Positions 33,536 through 42,214 of a stretch of DNA of 47,452 nt are shown here, piece by piece. Origin of the DNA: Shewanella sp. NIFS-20-20. GTDB taxonomy: Bacteria > Pseudomonadota > Gammaproteobacteria > Enterobacterales > Shewanellaceae. A program made the position numbers and the translations under genes. Under the pieces are notes generated by a model. That model searched no databases. It was not told where the DNA came from and was given only the letters and a program-made list of their open reading frames with translations. The DNA lies in contig NZ_JAHUTT010000028.1 of NCBI RefSeq assembly GCF_019209865.1, positions 1 through 47,452 on the forward strand, written 5' to 3'. Every line of letters begins with the position of its first letter. The first letter of the stretch is position 1.

Positions 33536-34705
33536 TTAGATCTGGGGTAGCACAGGTTTGTTTTGATTAGAGCGGAAGCTTTTAATCATCATATAAATAC
33601 TGGTAGTGGCCAAACACAACAGTAAATAGTGCAATAAACCGAGGCGATCGTTTGGCATCAATCCCGCCAATATGGGGCCGGCCACTGAGCCGACACTGTA
33701 ACTCAACAGCATCAATTGGGTTGTCGCCACGATGCGGCTGCGCTCAATATGGTCACAGGCCAAGCTAATTGCTATCGGATACAGGGCAAACGCACTGGCA
33801 CCTAATATGATATAACCACTGGCATGAAACCAATGATGTTTAGTGATCAGGATGATGCCTAAGGCTAGCGCACCTGACAGTGAGAACATGGCCATCAGCA
33901 TCTTTTTAGAAAGTCGACTCGACAAATAGCTCACTACTGGCTGAATTAACATCCCCCCCAAAATGACTAACGCCATAATAATGCCGATCTCAGATTCGGT
34001 TTTAGATTGCAGCTTGAGGGTTAAGGGCAAGAGGCCGTAGATTGGGCCCAGCACTAAACCCGATACTAGGCATCCCATCAAAGCCGGACGTGAAATCTGT
34101 TTTAAGTCATGCCAGCCAATCGCTTGATGGCCTTGCACTGTCGGTTGGCCTTTTTTGATGAGTAACGGCGGTAAACTGGCTAAAAATAATAAGCTAGCGA
34201 TAACCACAAACGGTAGCCAGCCTTCGGTGCCCAGCGGACCAACCGCGAGTTGGCCAATGGCGGTGCCACCATAGAGTGACGTCATATACAGGCCTAAGCG
34301 TTTGGCTCGCTGCTTAGCACTGTTGGCCATCAGCAGCCAAGATTCAACCACCACAAACACCCCAGCGACAGCAAAGCCGGCCACGAATCTTGCCGCGAGC
34401 CAAATGTTCGCGTCAGGGAAGGCTGGCATCACGATAACCGTGACTAATAATAGCTGTAAGAAGGCAACAAAGGCTTTACGGTGGCCAATTTTAGCAACAA
34501 TGGCTTCAATGCTGGTGGCGCCGATTAATAAGCCAAAATAGAAGGTGCTTGCCAACCAAGGTGCTAGATGGCTACCCAGATTAAATGCAGGCAAAGACAA
34601 CGGGATTAAGCTCATTAAAAAACCCGACGCCAAAGCAAATAAGCTCAAGCCCATCACAGGCACAAACGTACTACTTTGTGGTTCAATGTTGATTTGCGTC
34701 GGCAC
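33536..34705 (-). CDS. MFS transporter (YcaD-like)
   Basis: The 389-residue protein has twelve hydrophobic segments in two six-helix halves. RFVAGFAVAGVFVVVESWLL and the loop after helix 2 (AKIGHRKAF) match the major facilitator superfamily, closest in feel to the YcaD/YfkF group. The substrate cannot be told. The divergent neighbour is a PfkB kinase, so sugar or nucleoside transport is a thin guess only. Confidence 0.85.
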   Translation of the reverse strand: MPTQINIEPQSSTFVPVMGLSLFALASGFLMSLIPLSLPAFNLGSHLAPWLASTFYFGLLIGATSIEAIVAKIGHRKAFVAFLQLLLVTVIVMPAFPDANIWLAARFVAGFAVAGVFVVVESWLLMANSAKQRAKRLGLYMTSLYGGTAIGQLAVGPLGTEGWLPFVVIASLLFLASLPPLLIKKGQPTVQGHQAIGWHDLKQISRPALMGCLVSGLVLGPIYGLLPLTLKLQSKTESEIGIIMALVILGGMLIQPVVSYLSSRLSKKMLMAMFSLSGALALGIILITKHHWFHASGYIILGASAFALYPIAISLACDHIERSRIVATTQLMLLSYSVGSVAGPILAGLMPNDRLGLLHYLLLCLATTSIYMMIKSFRSNQNKPVLPQI

Positions 34706-34907
34706 TGATGAGACTCCAAGGGTAAATAAATGAGCATTAAAATAAAAAAAATCGACGGACTTTAATGCGAAAGATACCCGAGGTAAAGCGAGTTAAATTT
34801 TCACTATCGGTCAAAAAAATCACACAATAACAGTGTGTTAAAATTTGGTTGCCGAGTGGTTTGCTGATTGATCTAATTCCCGCGGGATCATTTGCTGTGA
34901 TGCTTGT

Positions 34908-34928
34908 GATGCCTTACCATGAGGCATC
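34908..34928 (+). other. Hairpin in the leader of the PfkB kinase gene
   Basis: A perfect 7-bp stem GATGCCT/AGGCATC with a 7-base loop lies ten bases before the AGGA ribosome-binding site of the kinase gene. It could influence translation. No matching riboswitch class was recognised. Confidence 0.4.
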
Positions 34929-34949
34929 TCAATCGTCTAGGACGTGCGT

Positions 34950-35798
34950 ATGGCTCGTATCATGTTATCTGCCAACTTGAACTGCGATAGGTTATTGATT
35001 TTAGACAAATCGCTCACTGTAGGTGGCCGATATCATTATCAAGATGGTGGCAAAAGGATTGGTGGCGGTGGCGCGAATACCGGTATCGGTTTGCTGTGGG
35101 CAGGTCATCAGGTCTCACTGGCGACTCAGGTGGGCAATGACGCTATCGGTGATTGGCTAGTGGCGCAAATTAGTACGCTGGGAATGGATTGCCACTCGAT
35201 CACCCGTTATCAAGCCAACACCTGCGAAATGCTGCTGATGATCACCCCAGACAAAGAGCGCACCATCGTTAGGCCGATGCGCCCTGTCTTTCAGTTACCG
35301 GCGCCACCGGATTGGCAAGACTATGACGCGCTTTATATCAACTCCTCGGCGCAAGGCGCCGCCAGCTGGGCCAAGACAGCCTTACCTCATTGTGTGGTGG
35401 TAGCGCAATTAGCCAAAGATGATCGTGAGCGCCCTTGTCATGTATTAATTACATCGGCGTCCGACTTGGCCGGTCGCAGCGCACTGCCGCCCTGGGAGTT
35501 TGCCAAGCAAATCGCGGGCGACAGTCTCACCGCTTTTATTGTCACCGAGGGGGTCGACGGCGCCTGTGTCTACCGACAAGATAGTGTGCAGCGGGTGGCC
35601 GCTATAGTCTCCGAGGTGGTGGATACCACGGGAGCGGGCGATGGTTATGCTGCTGGGCTTATTCATGGGTTGGTGAATGGCCAAAACATTGAGCAGGCCA
35701 TGCACGAGGCTGCTCGATGGGGCGCGTTGGCTGTCAGTACTGCGGCCTCGGTGCCGGGTCAACCCTTGGCCAACTATTTGAACCATTCGTTGTGCTAA
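34950..35798 (+). CDS. PfkB/ribokinase-family kinase
   Basis: 282 residues from the ATG at 34950, seven bases after AGGA; the in-frame GTG at 34944 would leave only one base of spacing. PfkB features: the glycine-rich GGGGANTGIGLLWAGHQVSL and VGNDAIGDWL near residues 35-65, and the second signature DTTGAGDGYAAGLIHG with the catalytic Asp. It phosphorylates a sugar, nucleoside or similar alcohol. The substrate-binding part (CEMLLMITPDKERTIVRPM) does not point to a single known member. Confidence 0.87.
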   Translation: MARIMLSANLNCDRLLILDKSLTVGGRYHYQDGGKRIGGGGANTGIGLLWAGHQVSLATQVGNDAIGDWLVAQISTLGMDCHSITRYQANTCEMLLMITPDKERTIVRPMRPVFQLPAPPDWQDYDALYINSSAQGAASWAKTALPHCVVVAQLAKDDRERPCHVLITSASDLAGRSALPPWEFAKQIAGDSLTAFIVTEGVDGACVYRQDSVQRVAAIVSEVVDTTGAGDGYAAGLIHGLVNGQNIEQAMHEAARWGALAVSTAASVPGQPLANYLNHSLC

Positions 35799-35879
35799 TT
35801 GTGCACAATGGATAAAAAGATTGCCTAATATTGGCATATTGTGTCGTTGGGTGGGTAAATATGGGGGCAAGAGAACATC

Positions 35880-36380
35880 ATGCTAACCACCGCGAGAATG
35901 CATTTGCGGGAATTTACGCTAGACGATGCGCCAGCATTTTACGCACTGAACCTTGACCCACAAGTGATTAAATACACGGGCGATCAACCCTTTGCCAGTG
36001 TCGATGCGGCAACGGATTTTATTGCTCAGTATAATCATTATCAGATATTTGGTTTCGGCCGTTGGGCGCTGCAACTGACCTCGATGACGCACATGATTGG
36101 CTTTTGCGGTTTACGCCAACAATTGAGTGGCGAAGTGGATCTTGGTGTGAGATTAGCGCAAGCATATTGGGGGCAAGGCTTGGCTTTTGAAGCCAGTATG
36201 GCCAGCTTAGGGCTAGGCTTTGGTCGCTATGAATTAACGCATATTAAGGCCAATTGCCATCGAGATAATCTGAGATCACAAGCCTTGATCACTAAGCTGG
36301 GGTTCAACTTGGTGGATGATCGTCATGGCTGGTGGCAGTATTGCATGGACTCTTGCGAGTTTCGCGGCGACCGCTATTAA
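35880..36380 (+). CDS. GNAT-family N-acetyltransferase (RimJ/RimL type)
   Basis: The 166-residue protein has the RimJ/RimL layout: TTARMHLREFTLDDAPAF, then VIKYTGDQPF, then the acetyl-CoA loop AQAYWGQGLAFEAS and the closing NLRSQALITKLGFN. It acetylates an amine on a protein or small molecule; the target is unknown. A hairpin follows and separates it from the convergent ETF-QO gene. Confidence 0.88.
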   Translation: MLTTARMHLREFTLDDAPAFYALNLDPQVIKYTGDQPFASVDAATDFIAQYNHYQIFGFGRWALQLTSMTHMIGFCGLRQQLSGEVDLGVRLAQAYWGQGLAFEASMASLGLGFGRYELTHIKANCHRDNLRSQALITKLGFNLVDDRHGWWQYCMDSCEFRGDRY

Positions 36381-36457
36381 TGGGCGCGCGAGCGGTGAAG
36401 CGTTATTTGGCGCCGGATCAGCCGAGCTTATCAGCCACTAACAATCGTGACTACCAC

Positions 36458-36480
36458 TCCCCCAGCCTAAGCTGGGGGGA
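36458..36480. terminator. GC-rich hairpin between the GNAT and ETF-QO genes
   Basis: CCCCCAGC/GCTGGGGG closed by CTAA lies between two convergent genes. No long T run on either side, so termination is plausible but not certain. Confidence 0.5.
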
Positions 36481-36490
36481 ACTGAGGCGT

Positions 36491-38140
36491 TTACATATTG
36501 GGGTAATTGGGGCCGCTACCACCTTCGGGGGTTACCCAGGTAATATTTTGACTAGGATCTTTAATATCACAGGTCTTACAATGAATGCAGTTTTGCGCAT
36601 TAATTTGCAATTGATTTTGGCCATCAACGCAATGGATTTCATAGACGCCAGCGGGGCAGTATCGCTGAGCCGGTTCATCAAACTGTGGCAGATTAACTGC
36701 CACCGGAATGGTGGCATCGCTCAGGCGTAAATGGCACGGTTGATCTTCGTCATGATAGATATTGGCAAGATACACCGATGACAATTTATCAAAACTCAAT
36801 TTACCGTCAGGCTTGGGGTAGTCAATGCGCTGCGTGCTTGCCGCGGGTTTTAGTGTTTGATGATCGGCAATCGAATCTCTGAGGGTAAAAGGCATCTTGC
36901 CCTTAAACCAATTTTGGTCGACTACGTTAAAGGCGCCGCCAACTAAAGTGCCAAATTTATGCAGTGCGGGGCCAAAATTACGCGATTGATAAAGTTCTTC
37001 AAACAGCCAACTCTTTTCAAATTGTTGCTGAAAGCAATCGAGATCTTTGCCGCCATCCACCCCTGATATCAAGGCTTGGCCCAAGGTTTCTGCGGCGAGC
37101 ATGCCGCTTTTCATGGCGGTATGAGTGCCTTTTATTTTGGCGAAATTGAGGGTGCCAGCATCACAACCCAACAGCATGCCGCCCCTGAAGGTCATTTTGG
37201 GTAATGAATTGAGACCGCCTTTGGCAATGGCGCGGGCGCCATAACTGATGCGCTCACCATCGCTCAAGGTCTTGGCTATCAGCGGGTGAGTTTTATAGCG
37301 TTGGAATTCGTCATAAGGACTGAGGTGGGGGTTGTCATAATTAAGATCGACAATTAATCCAACCAAGACTTGGTTATTTTCCATGTGATACATGAAGCCG
37401 CCTCCGGAGGCGCCTTGACCCAAAGGCCAGCCCGCGGTATGCACGACTTTTCCTGGCTGGTGCGCAGCGTCGGGTACCGTCCAAATCTCTTTAAAGCCAA
37501 TGGCGTAATGTTGCGGACTCTTGCCTTTATCTAATTGATACTGTTTGATGACTTGCTTGCCTAAATGACCGCGGCAGCCTTCGGTGAGCAAGGTATATTT
37601 GGCATGTAACTCCATGCCGGGCATATGGCCGTCTTTGGCCTTGCCATCGGCGCCCATCCCCATATCACCAATGAGAATGCCTTTGACACTGCCATCATCG
37701 CGATACAGTAATTCGCTGGCAGCAAAGCCGGGGAAAATTTCGACCCCCATTGCTTCAGCTTGTTCGGCCAGCCAACGGCTGAGACTACCGACGCTAATGA
37801 TATAATTACCATGGTTATGCATGGTGTTGGGTGTGAGGGCTGCTGGCAGGCTGTGGCTGCTGGATGCTGATGCTAGGTAGTAAATTTCATCGAGGTTAAC
37901 TTGGGTGTGTAACGGCGCTTGGCGTTTTTTCCAATCGGGGAACAGCTCATTGAGCACCTTAGGTTCAAATACGGCGCCAGAAACAATATGGGCGCCGACT
38001 TCGGATCCTTTTTCGACCACACAGACACTCATCGGTTTTTCTGTGCTGGCAGCGATTTGCATCAGTCGGCAAGCCGCGGCTAATCCAGCCGGTCCAGCAC
38101 CGACGATAACGATATCAAACTCCATTGATTCACGTTCCAT
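36491..38140 (-). CDS. Electron-transfer flavoprotein:ubiquinone oxidoreductase
   Basis: The 549-residue protein has the FAD-binding VGAGPAGLAAA near residues 13-23, the ETF-QO internal sequences IVSGAVFEPKVLNELFP and GCDAGTLNFAKIKGTH, and the C-terminal [4Fe-4S] ligands (CPAGVYE near 493, then CIHCKTC at 518-524) followed by DIKDPSQNITWVTPEGGSGP. It takes electrons from ETF, as in fatty-acid and amino-acid oxidation, and gives them to ubiquinone at the inner membrane. GAGG precedes the start. The etfAB genes are not in the window. Confidence 0.95.
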   Translation of the reverse strand: MERESMEFDIVIVGAGPAGLAAACRLMQIAASTEKPMSVCVVEKGSEVGAHIVSGAVFEPKVLNELFPDWKKRQAPLHTQVNLDEIYYLASASSSHSLPAALTPNTMHNHGNYIISVGSLSRWLAEQAEAMGVEIFPGFAASELLYRDDGSVKGILIGDMGMGADGKAKDGHMPGMELHAKYTLLTEGCRGHLGKQVIKQYQLDKGKSPQHYAIGFKEIWTVPDAAHQPGKVVHTAGWPLGQGASGGGFMYHMENNQVLVGLIVDLNYDNPHLSPYDEFQRYKTHPLIAKTLSDGERISYGARAIAKGGLNSLPKMTFRGGMLLGCDAGTLNFAKIKGTHTAMKSGMLAAETLGQALISGVDGGKDLDCFQQQFEKSWLFEELYQSRNFGPALHKFGTLVGGAFNVVDQNWFKGKMPFTLRDSIADHQTLKPAASTQRIDYPKPDGKLSFDKLSSVYLANIYHDEDQPCHLRLSDATIPVAVNLPQFDEPAQRYCPAGVYEIHCVDGQNQLQINAQNCIHCKTCDIKDPSQNITWVTPEGGSGPNYPNM

Positions 38141-38341
38141 CTTGCAACCTCGTCATGTCAATTTGTTGTTATTTTTTTGATCACCTTACCTGAAATTGTC
38201 CCCCTATCCCAGAGCTAGGAATGTTTTATCTATCCGCTTTTGCCATTTAGCTATCTGAGGTCGATCACATTTAGCGCCATTTTTAGGGAGTTTGGTCGAA
38301 ATTTTATCGTTAGGCCATGGGCTTAAAACTCGGAGTTTGGC

Positions 38342-38347
38342 TATAAT
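38342..38347 (+). promoter_or_regulatory. -10 box of the moa promoter
   Basis: A perfect TATAAT lies 15 to 20 bases before the start of the Moco RNA. No good -35 hexamer sits at 17 bases spacing. Inverted copies CTCGGAG (38329-38335) and CTCCGAG (38363-38369) flank it. The 38141-38340 stretch otherwise shows no gene. Confidence 0.55.
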
Positions 38348-38359
38348 GAGCCATTGACG

Positions 38360-38470
38360 GTTCTCCGAGCTTTTTGTCCTACGTCACTACAGATACGGAC
38401 TCTTAGCCGTGGTAATTTTGCCACCGGGGTGAGTAAAGAAATGCACTCACCTCCCACACTTGGAAAGGTT
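38360..38470 (+). ncRNA. Molybdenum-cofactor (Moco) riboswitch leader of moaA
   Basis: The leader between the TATAAT box and moaA has the expected elements: GTCC/GGAC arms (38376-38379 with 38397-38400), a GTGG/CCAC hairpin, a perfect 7-bp stem GGTGAGT/ACTCACC (38428-38434 with 38445-38451), and the conserved CCTCCCA ... GGAAAGG end that covers the ribosome-binding site. Moco RNAs typically lower expression of cofactor genes when cofactor is plentiful. Recognition is from remembered motif features and position, not a covariance search. Confidence 0.75.
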
Positions 38471-38473
38471 AAC

Positions 38474-39454
38474 ATGTCCCAGCTTCAAGACAGCTATGGT
38501 CGTAAATTCCACTATTTGCGGATGTCAGTGACTGATGTTTGCAACTTTAAGTGCAGCTATTGCCTTCCCGACGGTTATCGCCCAGATGGTAAGCCTAAGT
38601 TTTTGTCTCTTAATGAGATCAGCAACTTGGTTGGGGCTTTCGCTCAAGTCGGCACCCAAAAAATTCGTATCACAGGTGGCGAGCCTTCGCTGCGCAAAGA
38701 CTTTACCGATATTATTCGGGTGGTCGCCGCCCAACCCAATATTCATACGATTGCCACCACCACCAATGGATATCGCTTAGAGCAGCATGCGCAAGAGTGG
38801 TTTGATGCTGGTCTTAGACGTATTAATGTCTCGGTTGATAGTTTAGATCCGCGGATGTTTCATCAAATCACAGGCGAAAATAAATTCGATACAGTGATGC
38901 GCGGTATTGATGCAGCGTTAACCGCCGGATTCGAGCGGGTTAAAGTCAATGCGGTGCTGTTACGTGGGCTTAATGATAAAGATTTACCTCGTTTTCTCGA
39001 ATGGATTAAGCATACCCCCATCGACTTGCGCTTTATTGAGTTAATGGAAACGGGGTTAGGGCGTGACTATTTTGAGGCGCACCACTTGGCTGGCGTTGAG
39101 ATCAAGCGACACTTAGAAGAAAGTGGCTGGCACTATAATATCCCCGATGCTGCCGATGGCCCCGCCCAGAACTTTAGTCACCCTGACTATCAAGGCCGTA
39201 TCGGGTTGATCATGCCGTATGCTAAAAACTTTTGTGCTAGCTGTAATCGTTTACGCGTCTCAGCCAAAGGCAAGTTGCACTTGTGCTTATTCACGGAATC
39301 GGGGGTGGATTTACGTGATCTCCTCCAATCTGAGCAGCAACGCCCTGAGCTCATCGAGCGACTCCAGCAACAATTAGTGCAGAAGAAAGAAACCCACTTA
39401 CTGCATCAAGGTGTCACCGGGGTAACCCAACATTTGGCATCGATTGGCGGGTAG
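38474..39454 (+). CDS. moaA: GTP 3',8-cyclase
   Basis: 326 residues from the ATG at 38474; a longer frame from an upstream TTG would run through the riboswitch and was rejected. Radical SAM cysteines C23, C27 and C30 ([18 protein letters not shown]), [12 protein letters not shown], and the second cluster cysteines [18 protein letters not shown]. The C-terminus ends in the double Gly (SIGG) needed for activity. With MoaC it makes cyclic pyranopterin monophosphate from GTP, the first step of molybdenum cofactor synthesis. Confidence 0.96.
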   Translation: MSQLQDSYGRKFHYLRMSVTDVCNFKCSYCLPDGYRPDGKPKFLSLNEISNLVGAFAQVGTQKIRITGGEPSLRKDFTDIIRVVAAQPNIHTIATTTNGYRLEQHAQEWFDAGLRRINVSVDSLDPRMFHQITGENKFDTVMRGIDAALTAGFERVKVNAVLLRGLNDKDLPRFLEWIKHTPIDLRFIELMETGLGRDYFEAHHLAGVEIKRHLEESGWHYNIPDAADGPAQNFSHPDYQGRIGLIMPYAKNFCASCNRLRVSAKGKLHLCLFTESGVDLRDLLQSEQQRPELIERLQQQLVQKKETHLLHQGVTGVTQHLASIGG

Positions 39455-39542
39455 GTGCTCATCACAGTCAAGTATTTTCCCGACAATAGCCCCCTCGAAT
39501 TAAGGCGGGCTCGGGTCTTAGCGATTTAATATAGGTAATTTC

Positions 39543-40019
39543 ATGACCACAGGATTTACTCACATTAACGCCGATGGCAATGCCCATATGGTGGATGTTA
39601 CTGATAAACAAGTGACTGAGCGTGAGGCGCGTGCCGAAGCATTTATTGAAATGGCGCCCGAGACGCTGGCAATGATCATGAGCGGCAGCCATCACAAGGG
39701 TGATGTGTTTGCAACGGCGCGAATTGCTGGCATTCAAGCCGCAAAGAAAACCTCTGATCTCATTCCGTTATGTCATCCTTTGATGCTCACTAAGGTTGAA
39801 GTTGAGCTCGAGGCGCAGCCAGAGCAAAACCGTGTCCGGATCACCAGCTTGTGTAAACTGTCGGGTAAAACCGGGGTGGAAATGGAAGCATTAACTGCGG
39901 CGTCGGTTGCGGCATTGACCATTTATGACATGTGCAAAGCTGTTCAAAAAGATATGTTGATATCCAATGTGCGTTTATTGGAAAAGCGTGGCGGTAAATC
40001 CGGCCACTTTAAGGTGTGA
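39543..40019 (+). CDS. moaC: Cyclic pyranopterin monophosphate synthase
   Basis: The 158-residue protein matches MoaC throughout: [20 protein letters not shown], then [20 protein letters not shown], then [26 protein letters not shown] and the Lys of AVQKDM. It acts directly after MoaA in the cytosol. An 88-base gap separates the two genes. Confidence 0.97.
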   Translation: MTTGFTHINADGNAHMVDVTDKQVTEREARAEAFIEMAPETLAMIMSGSHHKGDVFATARIAGIQAAKKTSDLIPLCHPLMLTKVEVELEAQPEQNRVRITSLCKLSGKTGVEMEALTAASVAALTIYDMCKAVQKDMLISNVRLLEKRGGKSGHFKV

Positions 40020-40023
40020 TCTT

Positions 40024-40272
40024 ATGATTAATGTATTATTTTTTGCGCAAGTTCGTGAGCTGTTAGGCGTGGCATCGATTCAAGTGGCCAGCGACTCAAT
40101 TACCACGGCTGAGCAATTGCGTGCCCATTTGGCCGCCAAAGATCCTAAGTGGGCGCAGACCTTAGGAACAGAAAAACTATTGGTGGCGGTCAATCAAACC
40201 ATGAGCCAATGGTCGGCTGAGGTCAAGGCTGGTGATGAAGTGGCCTTTTTCCCACCGGTCACTGGAGGTTAA
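40024..40272 (+). CDS. moaD: Molybdopterin synthase sulfur-carrier subunit
   Basis: 82 residues from the ATG at 40024; the longer open frame from 39967 lies inside moaC and was rejected. A ubiquitin-like fold is indicated by LFFAQVRELLGV and DEVAFFPPVTGG, and the C-terminal Gly-Gly carries the thiocarboxylate sulfur. It donates sulfur to make molybdopterin in complex with MoaE, encoded 3 bases downstream. Confidence 0.95.
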   Translation: MINVLFFAQVRELLGVASIQVASDSITTAEQLRAHLAAKDPKWAQTLGTEKLLVAVNQTMSQWSAEVKAGDEVAFFPPVTGG

Positions 40273-40275
40273 CTC

Positions 40276-40731
40276 ATGATCCGTGTGCAGCAACAGGACT
40301 TCGATGTCGCCGCTGAATATGCTTTATTGGCCGCTGATGATAGCGATGGCGCCATAGTGAATTTTATCGGGAAAGTGCGCGATTTTAATGATGGCAGTCA
40401 AGTCACGGATTTAACCCTTGAACATTACCCCGGAATGACCGAAGCGGTGCTTCATCAAATTGAAGCCGAAGCGCGCGAACGTTGGCCGTTAAACAAGGTC
40501 ACCATTATTCATCGTTTTGGCACCATGGGGCTGGGTGAGCAGATAGTATTTATCGGGGTGACGAGTGCCCATCGCAAAGCGGCTTTTGCGGCCTGTGAGT
40601 TTTTAATCGATTTTTTAAAGACCAAGGCGCCCTTTTGGAAGTTAGAGAGCAGTGGCCAGCAGCAACATTGGGTCGAAGCTCGAGATTCCGATGAGCAGGC
40701 CGCCAGTATGTGGCAGGACGAGCAAGGATAA
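40276..40731 (+). CDS. moaE: Molybdopterin synthase catalytic subunit
   Basis: The 151-residue protein has MoaE motifs: GAIVNFIGKVRDFNDG, LEHYPGMTEAVL, IIHRFGTMGLGEQIVFIGV, and KTKAPFWKLE with the conserved active-site Lys residues. It forms the synthase with MoaD. The gene lies tightly between moaD (3 bases) and modA (2 bases), so cofactor synthesis and molybdate uptake are on one transcript. Confidence 0.96.
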   Translation: MIRVQQQDFDVAAEYALLAADDSDGAIVNFIGKVRDFNDGSQVTDLTLEHYPGMTEAVLHQIEAEARERWPLNKVTIIHRFGTMGLGEQIVFIGVTSAHRKAAFAACEFLIDFLKTKAPFWKLESSGQQQHWVEARDSDEQAASMWQDEQG

Positions 40732-40733
40732 TC

Positions 40734-41534
40734 ATGGGTCAATGGCGAAGGTGGGTAACGCGTTACCAACTGGGAGTATTATTGGTCTCTCTGTGGCTAA
40801 TGACGGCATCCGCTTGGGCTCAGCCGCCGGCGATTGCGGCGGCAGCCAATATTAAGTTTGCGCTAGATGATATCGCCGCGCAATTCCAGCAAGATACTGG
40901 AAAGCGGGTGCGGATTTCTTATGGTTCATCAGGCAATTTTGTTGCGCAAATCCGCCATGGCGCCCCGTTTGAGTTATTCCTCAGTGCCGATGAAAAGTAC
41001 CTGCAACAGCTCGCCAGTGCCGGCGTCGCGCTGACGCCACCGCAATTATATGCCAGAGGTAAACTAGCATTGGTCACACCCAAAGCCAGTCAAATTCAGC
41101 TCGACCCGCAACTCGACGGGATTAAGCAAGCCCTAGACAAGGGGCAAATCAGCCGCTTTACCATTGCTAACCCCGAGCATGCGCCTTATGGTGAGCGCGC
41201 CCAAGAGTTACTTGAGCGGCGCGGTTTGTGGCACAGCGTTACCCCGTACTTGATCCTCGGGGAAAATGCGTCGCAAGCGGCTCAATTCGCAATTAGTGGC
41301 TCGACGCAGGCCGGGATTGTGGCGTTATCCTTGGCGAAGGCTCCCCAGTTTGCCGCTCGGGCCAATATTCTTGAGTTGCCCGAACAAGATCATCAGCCTT
41401 TGGCGCAATATATGAGTTTATTGCCGCATGCTGGCGCCACGGCCACTGAGTTTTATCAATATATTCAATCTCCCGCCGCACAAGCAATTTTCCAAGATTA
41501 TGGTTTTGCCGTGCCGCCACCACAGGTGCCATAA
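40734..41534 (+). CDS. modA: Molybdate ABC transporter substrate-binding protein
   Basis: 266 residues from the ATG at 40734, after AAGGA. A signal peptide (hydrophobic core about 12-25, cleavage near SAWAQPP) is followed by AAAANIKFALDDIAAQFQQD and GSSGNFVAQIRHGAPFELFLSAD, the usual oxyanion-binding features of ModA. It binds molybdate (or tungstate) in the periplasm and hands it to ModB. Confidence 0.95.
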   Translation: MGQWRRWVTRYQLGVLLVSLWLMTASAWAQPPAIAAAANIKFALDDIAAQFQQDTGKRVRISYGSSGNFVAQIRHGAPFELFLSADEKYLQQLASAGVALTPPQLYARGKLALVTPKASQIQLDPQLDGIKQALDKGQISRFTIANPEHAPYGERAQELLERRGLWHSVTPYLILGENASQAAQFAISGSTQAGIVALSLAKAPQFAARANILELPEQDHQPLAQYMSLLPHAGATATEFYQYIQSPAAQAIFQDYGFAVPPPQVP

Positions 41535-41536
41535 GT

Positions 41537-42214
41537 ATGGATTGGGTCGCGTTGTGGTTATCGGTCAAGTTGGCAGCCGTGACGGTATTGATTTTAATTC
41601 CGTTAGCCATCCTCGTCGGACGGCTGCTCGCTTATCGTCACTTCGCCGGTAAATCTGCTATTGAAGCCTTAATCATGGTGCCTTTGGTGCTGCCTCCGAC
41701 CGTGATTGGCTACTACTTGTTGGTGGGATTAGGTAATCAAAGTTGGATTGGTCAGTGGATTGAGTCCTGGTTTGGTCAAAGCTTGGTGTTTCATTTTTCT
41801 GGCTTAGTCGTTGCCTCGATAATCGTCAATATTCCGTTTGCGGTGCAACCTATTCAGCGTGCCTTTGAGAGTGTGCCGCAAGACATCCGTGATGCCGCCG
41901 CCTGTTGTGGCATGAGTCGTTGGCGCTTGTTTTGGCGCATCGAGCTGCCGTTGATCTGGCCTGGGGTGTTAACGGCGTTAGTGCTGTGTTTTTCCCATGT
42001 GTTAGGTGAGTTTGGGGTGGTGCTAATGATGGGGGGCAATATTGCCGGAGAGACTAAGACCATCTCGATTGCTATCTATGACAATGTGCAGGCTTTTGAT
42101 TTTGATAGCGCAGGCATTATGTCGCTGGTGCTGCTGATGTTTGCGGTGACCGCCTTGATTGTGACCACCAGTTTATCGCGACGCCTAGGAGCACAGTACC
42201 GTGAGCGCCACTGA
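41537..42214 (+). CDS. modB: Molybdate ABC transporter permease
   Basis: The 225-residue protein has about five membrane helices. The coupling-loop EAA-type motif is seen as DIRDAAACCGMSRWRLFWRI followed by ELPLIWPGVLT, and LSHVLGEFGVVLMMGGNIAG is typical of ModB (here CFSHVLGEF). It lies 2 bases after modA and overlaps modC by 14 bases. Confidence 0.95.
   Translation: MDWVALWLSVKLAAVTVLILIPLAILVGRLLAYRHFAGKSAIEALIMVPLVLPPTVIGYYLLVGLGNQSWIGQWIESWFGQSLVFHFSGLVVASIIVNIPFAVQPIQRAFESVPQDIRDAAACCGMSRWRLFWRIELPLIWPGVLTALVLCFSHVLGEFGVVLMMGGNIAGETKTISIAIYDNVQAFDFDSAGIMSLVLLMFAVTALIVTTSLSRRLGAQYRERH

Noticed and set aside
38354..38473. Long N-terminal extension of MoaA from a TTG start
   Set aside because: The extension would run through the Moco riboswitch; ATG 38474 follows a GGAAAGG ribosome-binding site and matches MoaA family starts.
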